From positions 1 through 64,000 of the forward strand of contig UQCM01000007.1 of the NCBI GenBank assembly GCA_900539525.1: a stretch of 64,000 nt of DNA, in the 5' to 3' direction. The translations under genes were made by a program, and so were the position numbers. Every line of letters starts with the position of its first letter. Within the stretch, counting starts at the first letter, position 1. This DNA comes from an uncultured Blautia sp. (lineage in GTDB: Bacteria; Bacillota; Clostridia; Lachnospirales; Lachnospiraceae). This document shows, piece after piece, positions 37,004 through 45,874 of this stretch. The notes beneath the pieces are model-generated. The model searched no databases, had not been told where the DNA came from, and saw only the letters and a list, made by a program, of their open reading frames with translations.

Positions 37004-37392
37004 ATCTGTTCTCTCCATTCCAGATCCCCGTTTGCCAATCCAAGGATCAATGATTCTGCTGTGGCAATATTCGTGGCAATCGGTATATTATACTGATCAC
37101 AGCATTTTGATACTTCATCAATACCCGGCTCCTTTTCCCCCACCATTGCCGGATTATAAAAGAAAAGGACCATATCCAACCCGTTCCTGCAGATCGTTTC
37201 CATAAACTGCTTGTCACCGCCAAGGCTCCCCGGCAAAAATTTGTGCACCTTCAGGCTTGTTACTTCCTCGATACGTCGACCTGTGGTTCCCGTGGCATAG
37301 AGTTGATGCTTTTCCAGGATCTTTTTGTACGCCACACAAAAATCTTCGATCAGATTTTTCTTTTCATTGTGTGCTATCAAGCCTACATTCAT
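36994..37392 (-). CDS. Methylglyoxal synthase-like protein with altered active site
   Basis: A 132-aa MgsA-fold protein. It keeps His8, the phosphate loop YATGTTG (33-38), GSLGGDKQ with Asp60 (equivalent to E. coli Asp71) and the NIPIATNIATAE segment. By alignment to E. coli MgsA from memory, the region DPLNAVPHDPDV is replaced by NPAMVGEKEPGI, so Asp91, His98 and Asp101 become Asn80, Lys87 and Gly90. It may be a divergent synthase or a phosphate-binding relative. Normal MgsA converts dihydroxyacetone phosphate to methylglyoxal and is inhibited by phosphate, which fits this phosphate-island location. Confidence 0.8.
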   Translation of the reverse strand: MNVGLIAHNEKKNLIEDFCVAYKKILEKHQLYATGTTGRRIEEVTSLKVHKFLPGSLGGDKQFMETICRNGLDMVLFFYNPAMVGEKEPGIDEVSKCCDQYNIPIATNIATAESLILGLANGDLEWREQICL

Positions 37393-37417
37393 TCTCTTTA
37401 CCTCATAATATTTTTTC

Positions 37418-37505
37418 GTAACTGTTCATGACTGCAGGCAACAGACATGCCTGTAAAACTGTTTCCGGTATCAAAACCGGTTTCCGGATGGTTCTGAACA
37501 GTTAC
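37418..37505. repeat. 88-bp miniature element with unrelated interior and 7/8 target duplication
   Basis: The ends are family-like (GTAACTGTTCA on the left, TTCTGAACAGTTAC on the right) but the interior differs: it has TGCAGGCA/TGCCTGTA and CCGGTATCAAAACCGG hairpins. Flanks are ATTTTTTC and ATTTTCTC. It lies in the 328-bp gap between the divergent mgsA-like and spore protein genes. Apart from this element and the spore promoter at 37587-37615 I see nothing else in the gap. Confidence 0.7.
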
Positions 37506-37586
37506 ATTTTCTCGAATCAGAATGATTATATCATGTTTTACCTGCAGGAGAAAAGTCTTTTTTTAATAAATGAACAGAATTTGCCA

Positions 37587-37615
37587 GTTTAAAACTTCTT
37601 TTTTATCACATACTA
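37587..37615 (+). promoter_or_regulatory. Putative sigma-G (forespore) promoter of the spore protein gene
   Basis: A -10 of CATACTA (37609-37615) fits the CATnnTA consensus of forespore sigma factors, with GTTTA 17 bp upstream as a partial -35. Late forespore expression is the known control of such genes. Confidence 0.5.
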
Positions 37616-37720
37616 GAACTGCAACTAAACATTGCAAAACGCGGCTGACAAAGGCGTAAAAAGTCAGAACAGCCACAGAACTCAAAAGAAAAAGTTTCAA
37701 TTCAAAGGAGGCGTTGTATT

Positions 37721-37939
37721 ATGTCAAACAGATCTTCAAACACAGCAGCAGTACCGGAGGCAAAAAGTGCATTAGACCGTTTTAAAATGGAAGTAGCACA
37801 GGAAATCGGAGTACCTTTAAAAGAAGGTTATAATGGCGACCTGACATCCAAACAGAACGGATCTGTAGGCGGCTATATGGTTAAGAAGATGATTGAGGCT
37901 CAGGAACGTCAGATGAGCAACGGAACTTCTCAGTTCTAA
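37721..37939 (+). CDS. Alpha/beta-type small acid-soluble spore protein
   Basis: A 72-aa SASP. The two conserved blocks are clear: KSALDRFKMEVAQEIGV with the GPR-protease-type cleavage region, and DLTSKQNGSVGGYMVKKMIEA. These proteins coat forespore DNA, protect it from UV and heat, and are degraded at germination. A perfect AAAGGAGG site precedes ATG 37721, and a strong bidirectional terminator follows. It shows that the organism sporulates. Confidence 0.95.
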   Translation: MSNRSSNTAAVPEAKSALDRFKMEVAQEIGVPLKEGYNGDLTSKQNGSVGGYMVKKMIEAQERQMSNGTSQF

Positions 37940-37963
37940 ACACCTGAAGAAGCTGCCGGAAAC

Positions 37964-38008
37964 AAAAGCTCCGGTTTCTTTCATAATGAAAGAAACCGGA
38001 GCTTTTTT
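37964..38008. terminator. Strong bidirectional terminator between spore protein and sialidase genes
   Basis: AAGCTCCGGTTTCTTTC and its complement make a 17-bp stem with loop ATAAT and T-runs at both ends when read on either strand. It separates two convergent genes. Confidence 0.9.
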
Positions 38009-38010
38009 GT

Positions 38011-38042
38011 GATACAGGAGATTCCTTCGAATTTCCTGTATC
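38011..38042 (-). terminator. Second hairpin downstream of the sialidase gene
   Basis: GATACAGGA and TCCTGTATC, extended inward with one mismatch, form a near-perfect 14-bp stem directly after the sialidase stop. It has no U-run of its own, so it may protect the message 3' end or help the adjacent terminator. Confidence 0.5.
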
Positions 38043-38058
38043 ACCTTTGTTCTAAGCA

Positions 38059-41000
38059 CTATTTGATCTTTACTGTTTTCGGCTGGCCCTTTTTGGCAAG
38101 CAGTTTTGTATATTTTGCTTTTTTCGCCTTCGGAACCTTAAGAACGGCTTTCTTATTGATTCCCTTAAATGCCTTCGTCCCCACCTTTTTCAGTGCCTTT
38201 GCTTTGATTGTGACTGTCTTCAGATTGCCACATCCTGAGAATGCCTGCTTTCCGATATTGGTCACATTCGTACCGATCGTTACTTTTTTCAGTTTCTTGC
38301 AGTTTGCAAATGCTTTTGCACCGATTTCTGTTACCTTGCAGGTTTCACCATTCAGAGTAACCGTAGCTTTTACATTCAGTGATGTAATCTTTTTCTTATT
38401 TGCAGTTCCAGCAAGAGATACTGTCTTCTTCGCCGCATCGATGACTTTATATTTCAGGCCATCGGACGTCTGATATTCTTTTCCTGCTTCCAGAGCCGGC
38501 TTCTGATCATTTACAGGTGGCTTAGGAATGTTATTATCCCCTGGACCCGGTTTCGGTTCTGCCGGCTTTTCTACAAGCTTAACACTTGTCAGCGCTGCGA
38601 TCTTCTCTCTCAGAAAAGCTGCATCTTTATTCTCTTTTAACGCCTTTTCGAGCTCTGTATAAGCTGCTGTATAAGCCGTCCAGGAATCATCTGTATAATT
38701 GCCCTGTCCCTTTTCAATCACAGCCTTCGCCGCCTCTAATGCCTTTGCTGATTCTTCACGTGCTTCAACATCCGCAGCCAGTTTCAATCCGTCCTTCGCA
38801 GTATTCAGTCCGGCGATCAACGCTTTCAGCTCGTCAGCAGATACATGATTCTCCTCAAATGCAGTCTTCAGCAATTCATATGCATCTTTATATGCATTCC
38901 AGGAGTCTGTAGTATATCCACCCTGTCCCTTTTCGATTTCTGTTTTCGCTGCTGCCAGTGCAGATTCTGCTTTTCCTCTTTCCTCTTCAAGAACCGGATC
39001 TGTAACCTCCTCGGAAGTAAGAGCCTGTTTTGCATTTTTCAGGGCAAGAATGAGTCCGTTCAGGGTATCGGCATCTGTATTCTCTTTCTTGATCTCTGCC
39101 TCGAGATCTGCATAGGCCTTCGCATAGGCATCCCAGCTTGCTTTCGTATAATCGCCCTGACCTGCCTCGATCGTTGCTTTCTCCTGCTCTACCGCTTCTC
39201 TCGAAGCCTTCTTTGCTGTTTCTGTTCTGACTGCACCGGAAGCCTCAAGCTTCGCCTCAGCCTTCTTCAGATCCTGATATGCCTGTATTGCATCCTGATC
39301 ACTGGAGTCTTCTGTAATTCCCTGTGCCACGCTCAGTGCTTCCTGATATGCAGCCCAGGATGAAATACTGTAGTTTTCTTTTTTCTTTCCTTCTCCATTT
39401 GCGATCAGAGAAGACAGACCTGTCTTTGCTGCTGTCGCTGCCGCACTCTTTGCTGTATTCAGTGCATTGACTGCATTTGTCACATCTGCTGCACTTGCAT
39501 CTTTATTCTGTGCGGTCTGTGCAGCTGCTGCCAGTGCCTGCTCCAGTGCTTCATCCTCACAGGAAGAACACTCTGTCATAAGCTTCAGAAGTGCTGTCTT
39601 ATCCTGAGAAGCATTTGTATCATTTGTTCCGATGATCCGGATCTCTCCGGCTGTTGCCCATTTGTCCTTGGTTTCCAGTACCCGGAATCTCACGTGGGTA
39701 GCGAGTGCTGCACCGCCAAAGTTCACTGTCTTCACATCCGTATTCTTCGGCCACTCTGCTCTTGCTACCGGTACAAATGTCTGTCCGTCTGTGCTCACTT
39801 CGATCTGGCACTCTGTAACGGTTCCGTTCATGCTTCCTTTCCGTGGCGTATACTGTAATCCGCTCACCAGACGGCTGCCGCCAAGAGCGATCGTCAGATA
39901 ATGCTTCTCACGCACACCATCATCTGTCGGATAATTAGAATGCCAGTGTGTATCCAGGTTACCGTCCAGTACATTGGATGCAGGTCCCTCATTGCCTCCA
40001 TTATAAGCACTGCCTGCTGTTGCTGTCATTCCTGTGGTCGGAAGCACATCAAATCCGGAATTGTCTTCCACCACTCCTGCTGATGCGCTCTTGATAACAA
40101 AAGGATTGTCAGTCATTCCTGTATTGTAAATATTTTCAGCAGCTCCGCCCTCTTTTACATTGATCTCATTGGTAGCAATGATCTCGCCGGTATCATTCGC
40201 CCCGATCACATACCGGAAAGCAAGTGTCTGCGCATCCTTGTTTCCAATGAGCGCTGCTTCTTTCGTCTCGTCTCCCACTTTTACATTCAGGGTGACATTC
40301 CCTGCAGCAAATACATTCTGATCACAGGCAGCCTCGATATATACCTCATTTCCTGCCGCCAGCGAATTTGTCACATTTCCTTCTGAGTCCTTTACCACTG
40401 CAGTGATTGCTGTCGGTACCGGTGTCTCCTCATGTGTATTCGCATCCATCAGATATTCTACGCTGAAAGATGTAAACGCAGCCTGCGCCATGCCGCCCTT
40501 CTCATTTTCATAGATCAATCCGATATTGCCATCGTTCATAGCCGTAAGCGACGTATACATGAATCTCTCATCTTCGATCAGCTTTGCATACTTCCAGTCA
40601 AGCGTATCATCTGCATTGACAAAGGCAACACGAACCGTTCCATGGTCACGTCCGCCTGTCGGGTTTGCAAAGATAACCGCTTCCTTCGCCTGTCCGTCTG
40701 CCGGATCTACAACCAGTCTCGGGAAATGCAGAGCCGACATCTCGCAGTATGGTTCTTTAATACCCTGCGCATAAGTAACCTCACCCCAGCTCTCACCCTG
40801 TGTGGTGCTGACAGCCATAGCAACGTTTGCTGTCGCATTTTTCATGAACTGGATCAGATGACCGTTATTCAGCTCAATAATACAGCTCTCATTTAATTCT
40901 CTTGTACTGTTTGTAGCGTTCTGTGTATCAGAAATATCGTTCGGTGATGCACCTCTGTGCCACGTCTCTCCGTCATCATCGCTATAGATATTATAAGAAG

Positions 41001-42903
41001 AGAAACGGTTCGATCTATTCTGTGCATCCATGCAGTAGGTCGTAAATATCAGTCTTCCGCTCTGAAGCTGTACACCGGCACCCGGTCCGAGGCCAAAGAA
41101 TGTCATCCAGTCAGCCTTTACCATTGGTGTAATATCCTTCGGAAGTGACCATGTCAGACCGTCATCATCACTGTAGGTCATCCACAGATAGCAGGTATTG
41201 TGCATGGTCAGCTCTGAATTTTTATAAATATTTCCGATCTTAACACCGTTCTTATACAGATTTCCCTGCTGATTGTAAGGAGCTTCTGACTCTGTCTCCA
41301 CTTCATATGCCGTAACCTGATTGTTACTGTCATATACGACACCATTCTCACGAACGGTATAAGTATTTCCGGATTTGTCTGTCAGCTGCTGATAATACTT
41401 GCCATCGATCTGCACATATCCTGTTCCCGGCTGCGCACCCCACAGACTCACACCATCACGGAACATATCTACAATCATGTAGACTCTTCCATAGTGCTCA
41501 CTGGTTTCGTCATTATCTACCACCATTTCCGCATCCATGGTATATCCATAACCATTTGCCAGGTCAATGACAGGAATGACCGGTCCCCAGGTCTTACCAT
41601 TATCCTCGCTTCTGCGGATGACATTATCAATGACTCCGACATCTCCGGAACCATCCCAGCGCTTATCAATACCGGCAAAGACAGTTCCTGTCTTCTTCGA
41701 AGTCACCAGAGACGGGATCCGGTAGGAAACAGAATTATCAAATCCTGCATTGAATATACCGATATTCGGTCCTTTGTAGTATTTATCTGCTTTCGCTGTG
41801 TAATCCGGATAAGCTGTGGAGCTGGTAGTCTCCTGCACCGAAGCAGCCTGCTGGGCAGTCAGTGCAGAACCATAAACATCAACCTTTGAAAAATATACTC
41901 CGCTTCCATAGGTGATCGCTCCGGAAATCTTCTCCGAAAACGCACTGCTTCCGGCTTTCACACCATCTACATAAACAGCTGCATTTGTGCCATCTGCAGT
42001 CACAGCAAGATTGTGCCATTTCGTTGATGCAAGGCTGGTGTTCGTCACGTTAAACTCAGCTGTGGCAGCTCCCTTTGCAAGTTTCACTTTACTGCCGCTT
42101 AAGATAACTGTTAAACCGCCGTTCAGTGATGCCAGCGTAACATCGGAAGCTGATGCTTCTTTCAGACGATAGGTCATCTGAAGTGTTCCGGCTGCCTGCT
42201 CGGCAATACTCTCTGATGTGCTGCCGGGTGCAGGATTCACCTGCGTAAACACCGGTTCTGCAACAGGTGCCGGTACAGACTTTTTGAGCACGATGTTTTT
42301 CATGCTGCCACTGAATTTCCATCCGGATGCAGAACTGTAACCTTCCATTCCTCCAATGCTAAAGTTCTCCGGTGTCCAGCTAAGTCCCTTGATACAGGAA
42401 GCGGAATTTGTATCTGCCTCTGCCACCCTGGTGCCATCTACCGTAATCGTCGTTTTTCCATTTTTCTCAAGTACCAGCACAGCGGTATGCCATGCGCCGT
42501 CTGCATAGTTCGTAGCTGCAGACTGGGAAACCTTCTGTCCCTGTCTTACCTCAAATGCAAGCTTTCCTTCTTTGATATATAAGCCATAGTACTGACTGCT
42601 TGTGCTTAAACCCAGCAGTGCCTGCAGACCTGAGCCTGATGTTTTAAAATCCACAGACCATTCCATGGATTCTGTCCCAAGCAGAAAGCTTTGCAGTATG
42701 TCATTCTTGGACTGGGGCTCTGTAATGCTTGTTCCTGTTTCTGTAGTATCTGTTAAATACTTGACAATTTCATAGCCAGCCTCTGATGTCTCGATCACAC
42801 CGTCTTCGGCTGCATAGCTTACTGCCGCCGGAATCTGCGCCATGCCAAGGATCATGCACAGGCTCAGCATAAGCGAAAGCATGCTTTTCCATTTTCTTTT
42901 CAT
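38059..42903 (-). CDS. Large modular secreted sialidase (GH33) with LRR C-terminus
   Basis: A 1,614-aa exo-sialidase. A signal peptide (residues 1-32, ending VSYAAED) is followed by two LamG/concanavalin-like domains (about 60-205 and 235-360). The GH33 propeller spans about 380-835, with the arginine motif YRIP near 395, Asp-box repeats SEDNGKTW, SDDDGLTW, SDDDGETW and STTQGESW, a third-arginine motif GGRDHGTVRVAF and the nucleophile region MYTSLTAMNDGNIGLIYE. An F5/8-type C (CBM32-like) domain lies at 955-1088, four FIVAR-like helical repeats (each with GQG.YT..SW.AY) at 1160-1440, and BspA-like LRRs at 1500-1614. It probably releases sialic acid from mucin glycans; no sialic-acid uptake genes are in this window. 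There is no LPXTG. AAAAGGAGAAGAAT precedes ATG 42903. Confidence 0.93.
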   Translation of the reverse strand: MKRKWKSMLSLMLSLCMILGMAQIPAAVSYAAEDGVIETSEAGYEIVKYLTDTTETGTSITEPQSKNDILQSFLLGTESMEWSVDFKTSGSGLQALLGLSTSSQYYGLYIKEGKLAFEVRQGQKVSQSAATNYADGAWHTAVLVLEKNGKTTITVDGTRVAEADTNSASCIKGLSWTPENFSIGGMEGYSSASGWKFSGSMKNIVLKKSVPAPVAEPVFTQVNPAPGSTSESIAEQAAGTLQMTYRLKEASASDVTLASLNGGLTVILSGSKVKLAKGAATAEFNVTNTSLASTKWHNLAVTADGTNAAVYVDGVKAGSSAFSEKISGAITYGSGVYFSKVDVYGSALTAQQAASVQETTSSTAYPDYTAKADKYYKGPNIGIFNAGFDNSVSYRIPSLVTSKKTGTVFAGIDKRWDGSGDVGVIDNVIRRSEDNGKTWGPVIPVIDLANGYGYTMDAEMVVDNDETSEHYGRVYMIVDMFRDGVSLWGAQPGTGYVQIDGKYYQQLTDKSGNTYTVRENGVVYDSNNQVTAYEVETESEAPYNQQGNLYKNGVKIGNIYKNSELTMHNTCYLWMTYSDDDGLTWSLPKDITPMVKADWMTFFGLGPGAGVQLQSGRLIFTTYCMDAQNRSNRFSSYNIYSDDDGETWHRGASPNDISDTQNATNSTRELNESCIIELNNGHLIQFMKNATANVAMAVSTTQGESWGEVTYAQGIKEPYCEMSALHFPRLVVDPADGQAKEAVIFANPTGGRDHGTVRVAFVNADDTLDWKYAKLIEDERFMYTSLTAMNDGNIGLIYENEKGGMAQAAFTSFSVEYLMDANTHEETPVPTAITAVVKDSEGNVTNSLAAGNEVYIEAACDQNVFAAGNVTLNVKVGDETKEAALIGNKDAQTLAFRYVIGANDTGEIIATNEINVKEGGAAENIYNTGMTDNPFVIKSASAGVVEDNSGFDVLPTTGMTATAGSAYNGGNEGPASNVLDGNLDTHWHSNYPTDDGVREKHYLTIALGGSRLVSGLQYTPRKGSMNGTVTECQIEVSTDGQTFVPVARAEWPKNTDVKTVNFGGAALATHVRFRVLETKDKWATAGEIRIIGTNDTNASQDKTALLKLMTECSSCEDEALEQALAAAAQTAQNKDASAADVTNAVNALNTAKSAAATAAKTGLSSLIANGEGKKKENYSISSWAAYQEALSVAQGITEDSSDQDAIQAYQDLKKAEAKLEASGAVRTETAKKASREAVEQEKATIEAGQGDYTKASWDAYAKAYADLEAEIKKENTDADTLNGLILALKNAKQALTSEEVTDPVLEEERGKAESALAAAKTEIEKGQGGYTTDSWNAYKDAYELLKTAFEENHVSADELKALIAGLNTAKDGLKLAADVEAREESAKALEAAKAVIEKGQGNYTDDSWTAYTAAYTELEKALKENKDAAFLREKIAALTSVKLVEKPAEPKPGPGDNNIPKPPVNDQKPALEAGKEYQTSDGLKYKVIDAAKKTVSLAGTANKKKITSLNVKATVTLNGETCKVTEIGAKAFANCKKLKKVTIGTNVTNIGKQAFSGCGNLKTVTIKAKALKKVGTKAFKGINKKAVLKVPKAKKAKYTKLLAKKGQPKTVKIK

Positions 42904-42980
42904 ATTCTTCTCCTTTTCTTTCCTGTTTTATTTATACGTTTTGTATCAGACTATTTCCCTCCTTCCTTTATTCTCCTGTC

Positions 42981-43010
42981 ATTATACCTAATTTCGACAT
43001 AAGATTACAA
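42981..43010 (-). promoter_or_regulatory. Promoter of the sialidase gene
   Basis: TTGTAA (43005-43010) and TATAAT (42981-42986) are 18 bp apart. The -35 lies in ACAGTTGTAA and the spacer has GTCGAA; both boxes recur upstream of the giant surface protein. The message has a leader of about 70 nt. The rest of the 320-bp gap to 43224 holds the repeat at 43049 and a terminator. Confidence 0.65.
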
Positions 43011-43048
43011 CTGTTTTTTTAGCAAATCTATATTCTTTTAAAAGAAAA

Positions 43049-43176
43049 GTAACTGTTCAGAGTCCATTCGCAAAATCGCCTCTGCGAGGCTTTCCTTTTG
43101 CTCATGTAGGGCTCTCGCCCTATAGATTTATAAAATTTGCCTCTGGTGAGAGGGCTCCCCACGGCAAATATTTATT
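43049..43176 (-). repeat. Near-complete copy of the miniature element, right end lost
   Basis: Starts GTAACTGTTCAGAGTCC and contains all three internal hairpins (GCCTC/GAGGC, TAGGGC-GAGA-GCCCTA and the AGATTTATAAA arm), but stops in GGCAAATATTTATT, lacking the outer 25 or so bases. It lies between the sialidase promoter and the DUF6465 gene terminator. Confidence 0.85.
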
Positions 43177-43182
43177 ACAAAT

Positions 43183-43209
43183 AAAAACCCCCGAAATATT
43201 ATTTCAGGG
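43183..43209 (-). terminator. Terminator of the DUF6465 gene
   Basis: CCCTGAAAT and ATTTCGGGG pair with a 3-nt loop and are followed by TTTTTATTTG on the minus strand, 15 nt after the stop codon. Confidence 0.8.
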
Positions 43210-43223
43210 ATCTTTTCTCATTC

Positions 43224-43673
43224 TTATAATTCAATACTTCCGGTCACATCATCGTTTACGACATAATATGCAGCATTTTCTTCCGGCTTGAAATAAATAT
43301 TGATTGATTTCATATCTCCGGCCTTCTTCTTAAGCTGCTTTGTCCAGATCTCTTTCACCTGCTTTACAATGTCCTGGTGATTGATTTCTTTTCCATTGTA
43401 CTGTAAGTATACAGCTTCTTTCACTGCTGCCTTCTTTGCCGGAGCTTTCTTTACCGGATCTTCCTTTGCCTCTGCTGCCGGTTTTACAGCCTCTGCCTTT
43501 GGCTCTGCAGTCTTTTTCACTGTCTCTTTTTTAACTGTTTCTTTTTTTACTGCTTCTTTCTGAACCTCTTTTACCTCTTCCTTTACTGCTGCTGTCTTAA
43601 CCGGTGCTGTCTCAACCTTTGAAGCCGTTGCCTTTACTGTCTCTTTTGCAACTGTCTTTCCTGTTTTTTTCAT
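43224..43673 (-). CDS. DUF6465-family protein with Lys/Ala/Glu-rich N-terminus
   Basis: A 149-aa protein. The first 90 residues are low complexity, with repeated VKKETVKK and PAKKAA motifs typical of disordered, nucleic-acid or envelope-associated tails. The C-terminal 60 residues (VYLQYNGKEINHQDIVKQV to YYVVNDDVTGSIEL) are the conserved DUF6465-like domain. ATG 43673 has GAGGAGG nine bases upstream. The function is unknown. Confidence 0.8.
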   Translation of the reverse strand: MKKTGKTVAKETVKATASKVETAPVKTAAVKEEVKEVQKEAVKKETVKKETVKKTAEPKAEAVKPAAEAKEDPVKKAPAKKAAVKEAVYLQYNGKEINHQDIVKQVKEIWTKQLKKKAGDMKSINIYFKPEENAAYYVVNDDVTGSIEL

Positions 43674-43814
43674 ACGTATATTCCTCCTCATAAAACTGCG
43701 TATATACGTCCCTTCCCTCTCAGATGCAATACAAAGCAAGCTTCGGTTATCGTAAAATACGCACTCAAAAAAAGCTACGTGTAAGATAATATAACAAAAT
43801 CAGGAAAAAGGCAA

Positions 43815-45872
43815 CTATAAATTTAATCGTCCGGTATCTTCATTCATAAAAAGCTGAAGTCTTTCTTTCAAAACACAGTGTTCGGGAAGCTTTAGTTCCT
43901 TATCTCTGCCCAGTACTTCAGATGCCGCTTCAGACGCCCACTGAAGTACCTGTGCATCCTGAAACACATCACCCAGACGAAATTCCAGCAGCCCGCTCTG
44001 CCGGATCCCGAACAGATCTCCCGGTCCCCGAAGCTTTAGATCTTCGCCTGCGATATAGAAACCATCATTGGATGTATTCAGGATTTCCAGGCGCTGCCTG
44101 GTCCTTTTACTGTCCGAACTGTGTATCATAATACAATAGGACTGACAGTTTCCTCTTCCCACACGGCCGCGAAGCTGGTGAAGCTGGGCAAGTCCAAAAC
44201 GCTCCGCATTCTCAATCATCATAACCGTAGCATTCGGCACATTCACACCAACCTCCACGACAGTTGTAGATACCAGTACCTGAATCCTGTTTTCCAGAAA
44301 CCGCTGCATAATCTCATTTTTTTCGGCCGGCTTCATCCTGCCGTGCAGATACTCCACTGTAATGGAATCAGGATACACCTGCCTCAGCTGCTGCGTATAT
44401 GCGATTACATTCTCAGCCTCTATGCTTTCACTTTCCTCCACCATGGGACATATGACATATGCCTGATGCCCACTTTCTACCTCTTTGCGGATGAAGGAGT
44501 ATGCTTTGCTTCTATAAGAAGTTCCTACCACACAGTTTTTAATCGGAAGCCTGTTTGCCGGAAGCTCATCGATCACAGAAATATCCAGATCACCATAAAT
44601 AATGACTGCCAGTGTTCTGGGAATCGGTGTCGCACTCATGACAATCGTATGCGGGGCGATTCCTTTCCCGGACAATGCTTCTCTCTGGCGCACACCGAAA
44701 CGATGCTGCTCATCTGTGATCACCAGAGCCAGATTTCTGTATTCGACCTTCTCCTGAATCAGCGCATGTGTTCCGATGATAATATCCACCTCTCCGGAAG
44801 CAATCCTCGCATAAGCCTCCCGTTTCTCCTTTGCCGTCATGGATCCGGTAAGCAGTATCGCATGAAAACCAAGTCCCTGCTCTTTGATGATTGAAGTAAC
44901 CGAATCAAAATGCTGTCTCGCAAGCACCTCAGTAGGAACCATCAGAGAACCCTGACAGCCATTGGCCGCCACCAGAAACAATGCCAGAACAGCAAGTATC
45001 GTCTTCCCTGATCCCACATCTCCCTGAATCAGCCTGGCCATGACCTTATCACCGGTAAGATCTGCCTCCAGCTCCCTCCACACCTTTTTCTGTGCCTCTG
45101 TCAGCGAAAATGGAAGCCTTGCAAGCACCTGCTCAGTCACCGGATCCTTTTCAATATGAAACCCGGGGCGGATTACCAGACGCTCATTTTTCAGGCTTCG
45201 TATTGCCATAATGAATAGAAAGAATTCATCAAAAACCAGCCTTTGTCTTGCAATCTGCATTGCTTTTTCATCTTCAGGAAAATGAATCTGCTCCAGTGCA
45301 TAGTGATATTCTGCCAGCTTCCATTTCTGGCGGATCTCCTTTGGAAGGGCATCTTTCGTGAGCTCTGACTCATCCAGTGCCTGACGCACTGCCTTTGTTA
45401 CCGTCTTATTTGTCAGTCCATCCACCAACGGGTAACGCGGCTGCATCTGTCCCGCAAGCGCCCTGTATGCTTCTAATTCATAAACAGCAGGCTGCTCCAT
45501 CACCGCCTGCTGTCCTTTCCTTGCAATCTTTCCCCGAAACACATAACGCTTTCCGGGTTTTATTGTATTCTTCAGATATGGCATATTATACCATGTCACA
45601 TGTAACGTGCCGGATAAATCTCTCAGGACAGCCGATGCGATCTTCAGCCGTTTCACATGCCGGACTGTCATCTCATATGCAAGCGTGGCACAGACCGCTG
45701 CGGTATCCCCTTCATGAACATCTGAAATTCTGCTTATTTCTCCAAAAGTATCATATCCGCACGGATAGTAATGGAGAAGATCACCCACACAGAAAATACC
45801 CGCACGCTCAAATACCGTCTTTGTTTTCTCACCGATCCCTCTGAGCAGATTCAGCACAGATCCTTCATTCAT
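43815..45872 (-). CDS. recG: ATP-dependent DNA helicase RecG
   Basis: A 685-aa RecG. The N-terminal wedge/OB fold (residues 60-150) is followed by SF2 helicase motifs: MARLIQGDVGSGKTILAVLAL (Q and Walker A region), DEQHRFG (motif II, DEQH), SATPIPRTL (III) and the C-terminal VATTVVEVGV-type segment VSTTVVEVGVNVPNA with QLRGRVGRG. It remodels stalled forks and branched DNA. It follows the DAK2 gene by 2 nt with no clear ribosome site, suggesting coupling; the frame spans the expected full length. Confidence 0.96.
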   Translation of the reverse strand: MNEGSVLNLLRGIGEKTKTVFERAGIFCVGDLLHYYPCGYDTFGEISRISDVHEGDTAAVCATLAYEMTVRHVKRLKIASAVLRDLSGTLHVTWYNMPYLKNTIKPGKRYVFRGKIARKGQQAVMEQPAVYELEAYRALAGQMQPRYPLVDGLTNKTVTKAVRQALDESELTKDALPKEIRQKWKLAEYHYALEQIHFPEDEKAMQIARQRLVFDEFFLFIMAIRSLKNERLVIRPGFHIEKDPVTEQVLARLPFSLTEAQKKVWRELEADLTGDKVMARLIQGDVGSGKTILAVLALFLVAANGCQGSLMVPTEVLARQHFDSVTSIIKEQGLGFHAILLTGSMTAKEKREAYARIASGEVDIIIGTHALIQEKVEYRNLALVITDEQHRFGVRQREALSGKGIAPHTIVMSATPIPRTLAVIIYGDLDISVIDELPANRLPIKNCVVGTSYRSKAYSFIRKEVESGHQAYVICPMVEESESIEAENVIAYTQQLRQVYPDSITVEYLHGRMKPAEKNEIMQRFLENRIQVLVSTTVVEVGVNVPNATVMMIENAERFGLAQLHQLRGRVGRGNCQSYCIMIHSSDSKRTRQRLEILNTSNDGFYIAGEDLKLRGPGDLFGIRQSGLLEFRLGDVFQDAQVLQWASEAASEVLGRDKELKLPEHCVLKERLQLFMNEDTGRLNL

Positions 45873-45874
45873 GG

